This document shows, in pieces, positions 1 to 8,050 of a stretch of DNA of 64,000 bases. The stretch is from assembly GCF_016031655.1 (NCBI RefSeq), contig NZ_JACCHQ010000010.1:124001-188000 (forward strand). Direction: 5' to 3'. This DNA comes from Bradyrhizobium glycinis (lineage in GTDB: Bacteria; Pseudomonadota; Alphaproteobacteria; Rhizobiales; Xanthobacteraceae). Made by a program: the position numbers and the translations under genes. The notes below the pieces were generated by a model. It was not told where the DNA came from. It ran no database searches and saw only the letters and a list, made by a program, of their open reading frames with translations. Numbering within the stretch: position 1 is the stretch's first letter; every line of letters starts with the position of its first letter.

Positions 1-473
1 TGGCGGAAGGCTCGCCAGCGCGGCATTGCGAACACGCTCGCCATCTCGTCGAGCGAGCGGTCGAGCGCGCGCGTGCCCTCGCGCAAGGTGACGATGGCAG
101 TCGGCAGCTTGTTGATGGCGATCGCCGCGATCGCGGCGGCCTCGGTGAGGCCGGCCCAGATATAGGCCAGCACAATCACGACCAATGCGGGCAGGTTGAG
201 CAGCAGGATCAGCCAGGGATCGCCGAGGCGGTCAGCGACTTTCACCCGGCCCATCAGGTATCCGATGGCACTGCCGAGCGACATCGCGAGGGTGAAGGCG
301 AGCGCGACGCGCGCCAGCGTGGCGCCGAGATGCAGGAACAGCGCGCCGCTTGATGCTTCCGCGATCATCACCTGAAGCACCGCCGGCGGGGAGGGCAGCT
401 TTGCGCCCCCGACGAGGAGCGCGGCAATCCACCAGATCGCGAGGAACAGGGCGAACGACAGCAGGCGCAGCAC
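1..473 (-). CDS. ABC transporter permease, SsuC/TauC type (partial, runs off the left edge)
   Basis: The reverse strand is open from a GTG at 471-473 to the window edge, giving 157 residues of an inner-membrane permease. Hydrophobic stretches lie near residues 2-22 and 52-68 and around 90-115, followed by the cytoplasmic EAA-like loop region (a run containing LDEMASVFAMPRW), as in nitrate/taurine/sulfonate permeases. The GTG sits one base after the stop of the upstream binding-protein gene, so the two are translationally coupled. The partner ATPase would lie further left. The substrate is unknown; position beside quinoprotein accessory genes suggests a role in that cluster rather than sulfonate uptake, which is inference. 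Confidence 0.85.
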   Translation of the reverse strand, partial: MLRLLSFALFLAIWWIAALLVGGAKLPSPPAVLQVMIAEASSGALFLHLGATLARVALAFTLAMSLGSAIGYLMGRVKVADRLGDPWLILLLNLPALVVIVLAYIWAGLTEAAAIAAIAINKLPTAIVTLREGTRALDRSLDEMASVFAMPRWRAFR

Positions 474-474
474 C

Positions 475-1449
475 TCAGTCTCCGGGGACTGCGTGATAGA
501 AGGTGCCGGGATCGAGCTCGGCTGCGGGGCCGACGAGATCGCGGCCGCCGATCTCGGCCAGTACGCGGTAGAGCACGCGCGCGTCCTTTTCCTCGTCATC
601 GATGCTCCGGCGCGGAATGCCGTCGCGGTAGCGCTCGCGGTAGGTCTTGAGCAGGGCAGGATCCGTCGTGCCGGTGAGCGGCGCCACCTTGTCCCAGGCC
701 GCATCCGAGGTCGCCAGCAACTCCTTGGCCTTGCGGGTCATTGCGATCAAGCGCGCGACTGCCTCCTTATGGCTCGCGGCCCAGCTCTCGTCGAAGACAT
801 AGCCGACCGCGGCGACCGCGCCTTTGGCACCAAGCTTCGGCAAGATGTCCTCGATGCCGGCCAGGCGCCTGAAACCCTTGGCCTCGAGCTGGGCGCAGAA
901 ATTCCAGAAGTTGAGGCTCGCATCCATCTCGCCGTCCAGCGCCTTGGCGGCGATCAGGGGCGGGGCGCCGTAGACGATGGTTGCTTCCGACTTCAGGTCG
1001 ATGCCGTCCTGCTTCATCCGCGCCTGCAGCAGCAGCCAGCTCTTGTCGATCGCCCCGCCGGCGACCGCGAGCTTGCGGCCCTTGAGGTCGGCGAGCGTCT
1101 TGATCGGCGATGAGGCCGGTACCATCACGGCGCCGAGCGCGCTGGAATAGGGATAGAAGGTAAGCTTCGCACCAAGCGTGCGCTCGCGTGACACCCACAG
1201 CCAGTCCGACAGGATGATGTCGGCGCTGCCGGCGCGCATCGCGATCTTGCCGGCCTCGGTGCTCGCGAGCTCGGTGACCTCCAGCGACAGGCCAGCCTCC
1301 TTGTCGAGGCCGGCGCTGCGGATCGCGGCCAGCTCCCACGAGAATGTTCCGGTCTTCTGCACCGCAAGGCGGATCGTGTCCGCGGCGCCGGCAGGTGCGG
1401 CTAGCGCCAGCACCGTTGCGAGCGCCCATATTCGCGCCAAAACTCTCAT
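475..1449 (-). CDS. NMT1/SsuA-like ABC transporter substrate-binding protein
   Basis: This periplasmic binding protein has a signal peptide beginning MRVLARIW and ending near the AGA-A site, then a type II binding fold. The features LSDWLWVSRER, a KTLADLKGRKLAV segment and a central NFWNFCAQLEAKGF segment resemble NMT1/SsuA-type receptors. The ATG at 1447-1449 gives a normal signal peptide; an in-frame ATG at 1498-1500 has a better spaced AAGG but would add 17 polar residues. It is coupled to the permease at 1-473 and divergent from the small exported protein at 1537. Binding proteins of this type occur in PQQ-dehydrogenase clusters; the ligand is not known. Confidence 0.8.
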   Translation of the reverse strand: MRVLARIWALATVLALAAPAGAADTIRLAVQKTGTFSWELAAIRSAGLDKEAGLSLEVTELASTEAGKIAMRAGSADIILSDWLWVSRERTLGAKLTFYPYSSALGAVMVPASSPIKTLADLKGRKLAVAGGAIDKSWLLLQARMKQDGIDLKSEATIVYGAPPLIAAKALDGEMDASLNFWNFCAQLEAKGFRRLAGIEDILPKLGAKGAVAAVGYVFDESWAASHKEAVARLIAMTRKAKELLATSDAAWDKVAPLTGTTDPALLKTYRERYRDGIPRRSIDDEEKDARVLYRVLAEIGGRDLVGPAAELDPGTFYHAVPGD

Positions 1450-1536
1450 CACCTTGTGAGCCGTTTCCTCTGACTGAGTGCTTTTCAGCACAATAGGCAT
1501 AGCATAGCCTTGGTCGCAACCAGCGGGAGGACGCGC

Positions 1537-1896
1537 ATGAATCTGGCCGGACGGCTACGACCGATTGTCGCCGCATTGACGGCGCTCGCTGCGAGCGTAT
1601 GCGTGGCGCGGGCCGAAGAGGCCAATGATTATCCCACCGCGGCACGTGCAGAATACGTCTATGGCTGCATGAAGGCCAATGGCGAGACTCGGTCCACGAT
1701 CGAGCAATGTTCCTGCTCGATCGACGTGGTCGCCTCGATCGTGCCCTACGAGCGCTATGTTACCGCCGAGACCGCGCTCAGCATGTCGCAGGTGCGCGGC
1801 AATCTCGGCGTGCAGTTTCGCACCTCGGAGCAGGCCAATTCGGCGGTGAATGACTTGAGGCGCGCGCAGGCGGAAGCCGAGGTGAGGTGTTTCTAG
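1537..1896 (+). CDS. Small exported cysteine-containing protein of unknown function
   Basis: This 119-residue protein starts at an ATG preceded six bases upstream by GGGAGG (1525-1530). It has a signal peptide of about 27 residues ending in ARA. The mature part has three clustered cysteines, one in YGCMKANGE and two in QCSCSID, plus a C-terminal cysteine in VRCF, so disulfide bonding in the periplasm is likely. I do not recognise the family. It stands alone on the plus strand between the ABC binding protein and the SoxYZ-like carrier, so by location it belongs to the quinoprotein/metal accessory set. A role in redox or metal handling is a guess. Confidence 0.7.
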   Translation: MNLAGRLRPIVAALTALAASVCVARAEEANDYPTAARAEYVYGCMKANGETRSTIEQCSCSIDVVASIVPYERYVTAETALSMSQVRGNLGVQFRTSEQANSAVNDLRRAQAEAEVRCF

Positions 1897-1936
1897 TTTG
1901 CTGCCGCGGTGTCTAACCCTCCCCGTGCTCCTCGCC

Positions 1937-2761
1937 TCACGTCCCCGGCTTTTCGACATCCCATTCATTGCGGAACACGTGCCCGTCCGTATCCCGGGCC
2001 TCCGCACGGAAACGCTTGGCGCCGTTCGAGACATAGGTGAAGCGCAGGTTGGGATCTTCCGAGATCGAGATGCCGCCTTCCATCGACAGCACGGGGCTGT
2101 CGTCCTGCGTCAACTTGAGCTGGTTGATGAAGTAGGCGGGGATATAAAGCTGCGTGACCTGGTCCATCTGCAGGCCGGAATTGTTGGGATGGCCGATCAT
2201 GATCTGCGCTTCGCGCAACCGGCTGGCCGGACCGTCCTCACGGGCGAATTGCCGGTAGCGCATCTGGCCGAGCCGGTTCTTGGCTTCCTCCACGTTCTTT
2301 GCCGCCGGCGCTGAGCAGCCGCCGGAGGCCTTCACATAGACTTTTGAGACGTAGAGCTGGCCATCGCTGAGCTCGGCCACCGCGTGCACGTCGGTGTAAT
2401 TGTTGACGCGCACGCGGGTTGAGATTTCCGTGACGTTGGCGTCCGGGCCGAGCTCGAACTTCGCGGCCATCGGCGCGGGGTTGCGGTCGATCACCAGCGT
2501 GATCGAACGGATGCGTCTGCTGTCGCCGGGCGATAGCTTGCTGCGCAGCGTCACCGGCACGATGGCGGCGTCCTCGGCGCGATACGGCATCTCGATGCCG
2601 ATCACCTCGGCACCGTCGTTCATCGGCCGGCTGCTGAATATGTCCTGCACCAGGCCCGGCCAGGGATCGTAGGCCTCTTCCGCCTGCGCCGGCACGGCGA
2701 AGGCGATGCCGAGGAGCAGGGCGATCAGGGGCAGGCGGCGTGTGCATCCCGTCAAGGTCAT
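1937..2761 (-). CDS. Quinoprotein dehydrogenase-associated SoxYZ-like carrier protein
   Basis: This 274-residue exported protein has a signal peptide ending in AQA. Its N-terminal half resembles SoxY and carries a conserved cysteine in the segment KASGGCSAPAAKN at about residue 150, matching the glycine-flanked carrier cysteine of SoxY. The C-terminal 100 residues resemble SoxZ. The single-chain SoxY-SoxZ fusion is a recognised family found beside PQQ dehydrogenases rather than in thiosulfate oxidation. It follows the zinc metallohydrolase gene on the same strand with a gap of about 50 bases. The two are thought to form a periplasmic relay with the quinoprotein; the substrate carried on the cysteine is unknown. 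Confidence 0.88.
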   Translation of the reverse strand: MTLTGCTRRLPLIALLLGIAFAVPAQAEEAYDPWPGLVQDIFSSRPMNDGAEVIGIEMPYRAEDAAIVPVTLRSKLSPGDSRRIRSITLVIDRNPAPMAAKFELGPDANVTEISTRVRVNNYTDVHAVAELSDGQLYVSKVYVKASGGCSAPAAKNVEEAKNRLGQMRYRQFAREDGPASRLREAQIMIGHPNNSGLQMDQVTQLYIPAYFINQLKLTQDDSPVLSMEGGISISEDPNLRFTYVSNGAKRFRAEARDTDGHVFRNEWDVEKPGT

Positions 2762-2809
2762 GCTCCTCGGAACAGGCGAAGCTGATCTCCTGCCAGGGTA
2801 GCGCGCCCG

Positions 2810-3733
2810 CTACTCCCATTCAATTTCCGAAAATGCTGCAGTTGCGTTGCGGGCGTTGTAGTCCTCGAACAGCTGCCAGTGCGGCCGCTCGTCCGCGGCC
2901 GCCTTCGCCGCAGCGGCGCGGATAGGGACGCCCTTCTTGTTCAGGGCACGGACGTCGGACAGCAGCGTTGACAGGTAACGCCGTTCTTCGCTCAGCGCCG
3001 CAGGCCAGTCGCTCACAGGACCGTGACCGGGAACAACGCGCAGCGCCGGGATCGTCTCCAATTCTTTGAGCGTAGCAAGCCAGCCGCGAATGCTGCCGTC
3101 CATCACCGGAATGTGGCGGAGAAAGACGAGATCGCCGGCAAGCAGGGTCTTGGTGGTCTCGTCGAACACGGTCAGATCATTGTCGCTGTGTCCGGCCGGC
3201 CATGCGCGCAGGGTCAAGCGGCGCGAGCCCAGATCAAGCGTGAGCGTGTCCGTCACGAGCAGGGTCGGCGGCACGATCTTCACGGGATCGATCAACTCGG
3301 CGCCCATGATGCGCCTGAAATTGTCGAGATAGAACGGCCCGCGGCTCGCCAGCGCCTGCGGCAGCTTGCTGTGGCCGACGAAGCTGGTTCCCTCCGCCAC
3401 GAAGGCAGCATTGCCAAAGACATGGTCGGGATGGGCATGGGTGTTGATGACATAGCGGATCGGCTTCGGCGTGCGCGCGCGTATTGCCGCCAACAGCGCC
3501 TCGCCTTCGCGCAGGCTGCCGCCGGTGTCGATCACGACCACCGCGTCATCTCCCACGATGAAGCCGACATTGGCGATGTCGCCTTCATTCTCACGGCTCA
3601 TCAGCGCGATGGTCCCGGAGTGTACGAAGATTCCCGGCGCGACTTCGCTCACAGGCAATTCGGCCGTCCCGGCGCGTGCTAGCGTTGCTGCTACCAGGGA
3701 CAAGGCTGCGATCACGAGAGCGATGCGAGACAC
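2810..3733 (-). CDS. Quinoprotein relay system zinc metallohydrolase 2 (SoxH-like)
   Basis: This exported metallo-beta-lactamase-fold hydrolase has 307 residues. The motif HAHPDH is at residues 99-104, and further ligands are visible as H182 (AGHSDND), D201 (LLAGDLVF) and a histidine in VVPGHGP near residue 237, so both zinc sites look intact. A signal peptide covers about residues 1-21. Translation starts at a GTG (3731-3733) with GAGG seven bases upstream. It is the first gene of an operon with the SoxYZ-like carrier and is divergent from the XoxJ-like gene. Families of this kind co-occur with PQQ dehydrogenases; the chemical step is not established. Confidence 0.88.
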   Translation of the reverse strand: MSRIALVIAALSLVAATLARAGTAELPVSEVAPGIFVHSGTIALMSRENEGDIANVGFIVGDDAVVVIDTGGSLREGEALLAAIRARTPKPIRYVINTHAHPDHVFGNAAFVAEGTSFVGHSKLPQALASRGPFYLDNFRRIMGAELIDPVKIVPPTLLVTDTLTLDLGSRRLTLRAWPAGHSDNDLTVFDETTKTLLAGDLVFLRHIPVMDGSIRGWLATLKELETIPALRVVPGHGPVSDWPAALSEERRYLSTLLSDVRALNKKGVPIRAAAAKAAADERPHWQLFEDYNARNATAAFSEIEWE

Positions 3734-3764
3734 TTTTCCGCCTCAGTTCAAAGGATTGGCCTCA

Positions 3765-3775
3765 TTGCACTGCAA
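3765..3775. promoter_or_regulatory. 11-bp palindrome in a divergent promoter region
   Basis: TTGCA-C-TGCAA is a perfect palindrome in the 126-base gap between the metallohydrolase (minus) and the XoxJ-like gene (plus). Its location fits an operator shared by two divergent quinoprotein accessory operons. No regulator can be assigned from the sequence alone. Confidence 0.3.
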
Positions 3776-3859
3776 CAAAGCAAAGCCGACAAAAGTTGGC
3801 ACACGTGGCGCGTCAAGCGTTGCATGGATAACATTCAAACAAAACGAGGAGGAAGCGCG

Positions 3860-4744
3860 ATGATGCAGGCCCGACGACATCGTCGCTGGTGGTTTTCACT
3901 CTGGATCGTGATCGCATCGTGTGCCTATGGCGATCTCGCCATCGCGCAGACCAACGAGAGCGGAGATCTCTCGTTCGAGCTGGTCGACCCGAAGGTGCTG
4001 CGCGTCTGCGCCGACCCGCGCAACCTGCCGTTCTCGAACGAGAAGGGCGAGGGCTTCGAGAACAAGCTCGCCGAGTTTCTGGCGGACAAGCTGCAGAAGA
4101 AGCTCGATTACGTCTTCTTCCCGCAGGCCTCGGGCTTCGTGCGCATGACGCTGGGTGCGCATCGCTGCGACGTCATTATGGGCTTCCCGCAGGGCGACGA
4201 CCTCGTGCAGGGCACCAATCCCTATTACCGTACGACCTATGCACTGGTCGCCAAGACCGGCAGCGGGCTCGAGGATGTCGACACGCTGGAGGACGCACGC
4301 CTGAAGGGCAAGCATATCGGCATCGTCGCTGGCACGCCGCCGGCGACGAATATGGCGTTGGCAGGCCTGATGGGCGACGCCAAACCCTATCCGCTGATGA
4401 TCGACACGCGCTTCGACAATTCGGCGCAGGCGATGATCGAGGACCTCACTGCCGGCAAGATCGACGCCGGCGTGCTCTGGGGACCGATGGCCGGCTATTA
4501 TGCGAAGAAAGCCGGCCCCTCGCTGCACGTCACGCCGCTGGTCAAGGAGACCACCGGTCCGAAGCTTGTCTATCGCATCGGCATGGGCGTGCGACCGGCC
4601 GATCAAAACTGGAAGCGGCAGCTCAACCGGCTGATCCAGGAGAACCAGGGCGAGATCAACAAGATCCTACTCGATTTCGGCGTGCCGCTGCTGGACGAGA
4701 GCAACCGGCCGCTCGGCGCGGAGACGGCCAAGAAGGCGCCATGA
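3860..4744 (+). CDS. xoxJ: Quinoprotein dehydrogenase-associated substrate-binding-like protein (XoxJ/MxaJ family)
   Basis: The ATG at 3860 has an ideal GAGGAGGA ribosome site six bases upstream, giving 294 residues with a basic N-terminus and a signal peptide ending near AIAQ. The fold is that of a type II periplasmic binding protein: VLRVCADPRNLPFSN, then a GFENKLAEFLADKL helix, and a conserved HRCDVIMGFPQG segment. These match the MxaJ/XoxJ family, which interacts with methanol dehydrogenase rather than with an ABC transporter. The gene overlaps the CxxxCW gene by four bases. The name xoxJ is by family; no xoxF or xoxG lies beside it, so a partner encoded elsewhere must be assumed. Confidence 0.8.
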   Translation: MMQARRHRRWWFSLWIVIASCAYGDLAIAQTNESGDLSFELVDPKVLRVCADPRNLPFSNEKGEGFENKLAEFLADKLQKKLDYVFFPQASGFVRMTLGAHRCDVIMGFPQGDDLVQGTNPYYRTTYALVAKTGSGLEDVDTLEDARLKGKHIGIVAGTPPATNMALAGLMGDAKPYPLMIDTRFDNSAQAMIEDLTAGKIDAGVLWGPMAGYYAKKAGPSLHVTPLVKETTGPKLVYRIGMGVRPADQNWKRQLNRLIQENQGEINKILLDFGVPLLDESNRPLGAETAKKAP

Positions 4745-5298
4745 GCCGGCCGCTTGCCGCTGCGTTCGTTGTTGCCCTGCTCGTGGCCCCGGCGCTGGCG
4801 CAGCAGCAGGAGCCGTTCGAGCCCGAGGGCTATCGCACCGACAATTATCGCGCGCCGGTGCCGGCGACGCTCGCCGGCGCGCGCGTGCTCACGACCGGGG
4901 AGGCGGAGGCGATCTGGCGCGCGAACAGCGGCGCCTTCGTTGACGTGATGCCGCGCGCGCCGAAACCAAAGAACCTTCCTGTGGGCACGGTGTGGCGTGA
5001 CGCGCCGCGCAGGAACATCCCGGGGAGCTTCTGGCTGCCGGACACGGGCTACGGCAACTTGCCGCCCGCCATGGACGACTATCTCCAGCGCGGCCTTGCG
5101 CGCGCCTCACGCGGCGACAAGGCCGCGTTGCTGGTGATCTATTGCCTCGGCGATTGCTGGATGTCCTGGAACGCCGCCAGGCGCGCATTGGCGTACGGCT
5201 ATTCCAATGTCGCCTGGTATCCCGACGGCACCGACGGCTGGGAGCGCGCGAAGCTGCCGACGGAAGAGGCGCAGCCGGAGCCGCGCCCGGAGCAGTAA
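4741..5298 (+). CDS. PQQ-dependent catabolism-associated CXXCW-motif protein (rhodanese-like)
   Basis: This 185-residue exported protein has a signal peptide ending ALAQ. Its key feature is YCLGDCWMSWNAARR near residues 138-152, a CxxxCW motif in a rhodanese-like fold, which defines a family found with PQQ-dependent dehydrogenases. The ATG overlaps the stop of the XoxJ-like gene (ATGA at 4741-4744), so the pair is co-translated. The paired cysteines could be a redox or sulfur/metal-binding site; the reaction is unknown. The C-terminus is rich in proline and glutamate. Confidence 0.85.
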   Translation: MSRPLAAAFVVALLVAPALAQQQEPFEPEGYRTDNYRAPVPATLAGARVLTTGEAEAIWRANSGAFVDVMPRAPKPKNLPVGTVWRDAPRRNIPGSFWLPDTGYGNLPPAMDDYLQRGLARASRGDKAALLVIYCLGDCWMSWNAARRALAYGYSNVAWYPDGTDGWERAKLPTEEAQPEPRPEQ

Positions 5299-5348
5299 TG
5301 GCTGAACGCAGCTGCCGCTCCCTGTGAGTGGGGGCGGGAGGGACGGTG

Positions 5349-5651
5349 CTATTTCTGCTTCTGCAGCTTCGTCAGCGTGCCCGTGCCGTTGGTCTCGGTG
5401 GCCGAATACGTTACCCTGTCGCCGGCATGGACGGCATCCAGCATCGCGGCATCCTTGGCCTTGTATTCCTGCAGCGCGCCGGCACTGCCTGCGCTGGCGC
5501 CGACGGTACCTTTCTGCGTCTGCTGGATCGAGATCGTGCCGTTGAGCCGATCGATCCGGGTGATCATCCCGGTCATGTCGTCAGCAAAGGCGCTGGTTGT
5601 GAGCATGCTGAGGGCCGCAGCGCCCGCGAACATGAGTCTTGTGGTTCCCAT
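5349..5651 (-). CDS. Small periplasmic OB-fold-like protein (DUF1344/CusF-like, tentative)
   Basis: This exported protein of 100 residues starts at an ATG with GGAGG five bases upstream and has a signal peptide ending in AFA. The mature part alternates beta strands (MTGMITRIDRLNGTISIQ, then VHAGDRVTYSATE, then GTLTKLQKQ), the pattern of DUF1344 and CusF-like small periplasmic domains. The methionine/histidine ligands of copper-binding CusF are not clearly present. It lies downstream of the Lut-like operon on the same strand, with a 136-base gap and so possibly its own promoter, and converges on the CxxxCW gene. Confidence 0.65.
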   Translation of the reverse strand: MGTTRLMFAGAAALSMLTTSAFADDMTGMITRIDRLNGTISIQQTQKGTVGASAGSAGALQEYKAKDAAMLDAVHAGDRVTYSATETNGTGTLTKLQKQK

Positions 5652-5787
5652 CGAGGCCTCCCGACGTCTGGAGTTCACGTCGACAAGCCATGATAAATCG
5701 ATTTGGTTCCGGCAGATAGCGCGGCGAAAGGTTAACGTTGCCGGGGCGATTGCGGGAACTTTTCGTGAGCCGTCAGTGTAACTGACG

Positions 5788-6402
5788 CTATTCCATTTCC
5801 TGCTGGATCACGCGTCCGAGCGCGAACAGGCGCTGGTCGATCGAGGTCGGAACCTCGCAGACGAAGCGCACCACCTTGTGGCGGTCCTCGAAGATCCGGG
5901 TCTTCCAGATCAGCTCGTTGCTGAGCGCCTCGACCTTGGCCTCGTCACGAGGGGTGGCCCCTTGCAGGGCCTGGAGCTCGATCGTCTCCTCGCGGATCTT
6001 GTCGGCGGCATCGCGTTGCTTGCGGCTGACGCGTTCGAGTCCGTTCATGACCTGGGAGCGCTGGGCGTTGAGCGTGTCGAACAGGCCCGCGAACAGCAGC
6101 TTGGCGTTCGAAGTCTTGTCGGCTGCGGAACCCGCGAGAAACTCCTTCACCAGCTTTTCCGCCTCATCCAGCGGCGTCTTGCGCGCCGCCAATTTCGCAA
6201 CGAGCGCGCTGATCCTGGCGTCGTCCTTCCATTTGTTCTGGACGTCATCGAGCGGCGGACCGCCCCACACAGCCGCCAACGAGATCTCCGGCACCTTGGC
6301 CTGGGTGCACGGCCAGTCTGGATAGCGCGGATCGGCGGCGTGCGCCGCCGCGCTCGCAACCGCGAGCACCAGTACAGCAATGGCCAGACCCCGAACCGTC
6401 AT
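5788..6402 (-). CDS. Exported protein of unknown function in the Lut-like operon
   Basis: This 204-residue protein has a signal peptide ending AHA. A conserved-looking N-terminus (DPRYPDWPCTQAKVPEIS) is followed by a largely helical, charged body that is probably coiled coil between residues 70 and 180, with a late cysteine in RFVCEVP. The two cysteines may pair. Its start overlaps the permease stop by four bases, so it is the last gene of a tightly coupled transporter operon. Exported proteins of unknown function accompany the lanthanide-uptake genes of Methylorubrum, and this may be one of them, but I cannot match it to a specific lut gene. Confidence 0.72.
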   Translation of the reverse strand: MTVRGLAIAVLVLAVASAAAHAADPRYPDWPCTQAKVPEISLAAVWGGPPLDDVQNKWKDDARISALVAKLAARKTPLDEAEKLVKEFLAGSAADKTSNAKLLFAGLFDTLNAQRSQVMNGLERVSRKQRDAADKIREETIELQALQGATPRDEAKVEALSNELIWKTRIFEDRHKVVRFVCEVPTSIDQRLFALGRVIQQEME

Positions 6403-7247
6403 CCTTCGCCTCCCGCAGGCCCGCGTCGCGCCAGCCCGCGCGAGGGATCATAGGCCAGGATCGCGCCGATCATGAAGACGATTGTGCAAGTAGCGACCAC
6501 GGCCAGCGAGATCCAGTTGACCTGGCCATACAGCGCGAAGCGGATCAGCTCGACCGCGTGGGTGAACGGATTGGCCTCGCACAGATAATAGAGATAGGGG
6601 CTGCCCTCCTGCACCCGCCAGAGCGGGTAGAGCGCGGAGGAGGCGAAGAACATCGGGAAGATCACGAAGTTCATGACACCGGCGAAGTTCTCCAGCTGCT
6701 TGATGCCCGACGAGATCAGCATGCCGAGCGAACCCAGCATCAGCCCCGACAGGATCAGCGCCGGCAGCACGGTGAGATAGCCCTGGGGCGGCGGTGTGAT
6801 GTCCCAGAGCCAGGCGATCAACAGGAACGCATAGACCTGGAGCAGCGATACCGCCGTGCCCGCGAGCAGCTTGCAGAACAACAGGAATCCACGCGGCAGC
6901 GGGCTCACCAAGAGCGTGCGCATGTTGCCCATCTCGCGGTCATAGACCATCGACAGCGAGGACTGCATGCCGTTGAAGAGCTGGATCATCGCCATCAGCC
7001 CGGGCGCGATATAGACCTCGTAGAGGATGTAGGTCTCGTAGGGCGGGATGATGGAGATGCCGAGCACCTGGCGGAAGCCGGCGGCAAAGATGAAAAGCCA
7101 CACCAGAGGCCGCACCAGCGCCGAGACGAAGCGTTCGCGCTGATGCAGGAAGCGCAGGCCCTCGCGCCAGACGATGCCGCTGAGGCAGGTCATGTACTCG
7201 GCGAACGAGAAGCCGCGCGGCGCCTCGCGCGTTGTGATGCTGCTCAT
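6399..7247 (-). CDS. lutF: ABC-2 type transporter permease of a PQQ/lanthanide-associated system
   Basis: This inner-membrane protein of 282 residues has about six membrane segments, with the ABC-2 core near YDREMGNMRTLLVSPLPRGF. It overlaps the ATPase gene at its start and the exported-protein gene at its end by four bases each. The family is the permease of the PQQ-dependent alcohol dehydrogenase-associated ABC system, whose Methylorubrum homologue (lutF) is needed to bring lanthanides into the cytoplasm. The ABC-2 class more often exports, so direction is not shown by the sequence. The symbol is by family and context. Confidence 0.8.
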   Translation of the reverse strand: MSSITTREAPRGFSFAEYMTCLSGIVWREGLRFLHQRERFVSALVRPLVWLFIFAAGFRQVLGISIIPPYETYILYEVYIAPGLMAMIQLFNGMQSSLSMVYDREMGNMRTLLVSPLPRGFLLFCKLLAGTAVSLLQVYAFLLIAWLWDITPPPQGYLTVLPALILSGLMLGSLGMLISSGIKQLENFAGVMNFVIFPMFFASSALYPLWRVQEGSPYLYYLCEANPFTHAVELIRFALYGQVNWISLAVVATCTIVFMIGAILAYDPSRGLARRGPAGGEG

Positions 7248-8050
7248 GCGCCGCCTCCCGGCATGGTTTGCGCGCCGGTGAGGCGCATGAAGGCGGTGTT
7301 GACGTCCTGCGCGCCGGCTTCGGTGATGACGCGGCTCATCGGCCCCTGCGCCAGCACCTTGCCCTGGTGCAGAACCACGAGGTCGTCACCGGGCATGATC
7401 TCGTCGAACAGGTGCGTGGCCCAGAGCACGCCGATGCCTTGCTCGGTCACGAGCTGGCGGACGTGGCTGATGATGTCGGCACGCGCCTTGACGTCGAGCC
7501 CGACGGTCGGCTCGTCGAGCAGCAGGAGGCGCGGCCGGTGTAGCAGCGCGCGGGCGATCTCCAGCCGCCGCATCTGTCCGCCGGAGAGGTCGCGCACCTT
7601 ACTTGCAGCGCGATCCGCAAGCCCGATGCGGCCGAGCAGCTCGGCGCTGCGCGCCGAGGCCTCGCGCCGGCCGATGCCATGCAGCGCGGCGTGGTAGAGC
7701 AGGTTCTGCGTCAGCGACAGGTCGAGATCGAGCGTGCGCGGCTGGAACACGACCCCGAGCAGCCGCAGCGCCTCGCCGGGGCTCTTGCTGACGTCGTGGC
7801 CGAAAATGCCGACGCGGCCTGACTGAATGCCGAACAGCCGCGTGATCAGCGAGAACAGCGTGCTCTTGCCGGCGCCGTTGAGTCCCAGCAGCGCCGTGAA
7901 GCTCGCGGGCTGCACGTTGAAGGATACGTCCATCAATGCGCGCCGCGGACCATAGGAATGGCTGACGTCGTCGATCGACAACGCCGGCACCGCGGCCGCT
8001 TCGGCTCTCGGCGTCCCATGCGGTTCGGCGATCGGGGCGGGGCTGGTCAT
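7244..8050 (-). CDS. lutE: ABC transporter ATP-binding protein of a PQQ/lanthanide-associated system
   Basis: This is a single nucleotide-binding domain of 268 residues. Walker A is LNGAGKST, the signature is LSGGQMRRLEIARAL, and Walker B with catalytic glutamate is LLLLDEPTVGLD, followed by a switch histidine in WATHLFDE. The first 25 residues are an extra proline/alanine-rich extension. It is coupled by four-base overlaps to the beta-propeller gene before it and the permease after it. It matches the ATP-binding subunit linked to PQQ-dependent alcohol dehydrogenase systems and, by gene order, LutE. Confidence 0.85.
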   Translation of the reverse strand: MTSPAPIAEPHGTPRAEAAAVPALSIDDVSHSYGPRRALMDVSFNVQPASFTALLGLNGAGKSTLFSLITRLFGIQSGRVGIFGHDVSKSPGEALRLLGVVFQPRTLDLDLSLTQNLLYHAALHGIGRREASARSAELLGRIGLADRAASKVRDLSGGQMRRLEIARALLHRPRLLLLDEPTVGLDVKARADIISHVRQLVTEQGIGVLWATHLFDEIMPGDDLVVLHQGKVLAQGPMSRVITEAGAQDVNTAFMRLTGAQTMPGGGA

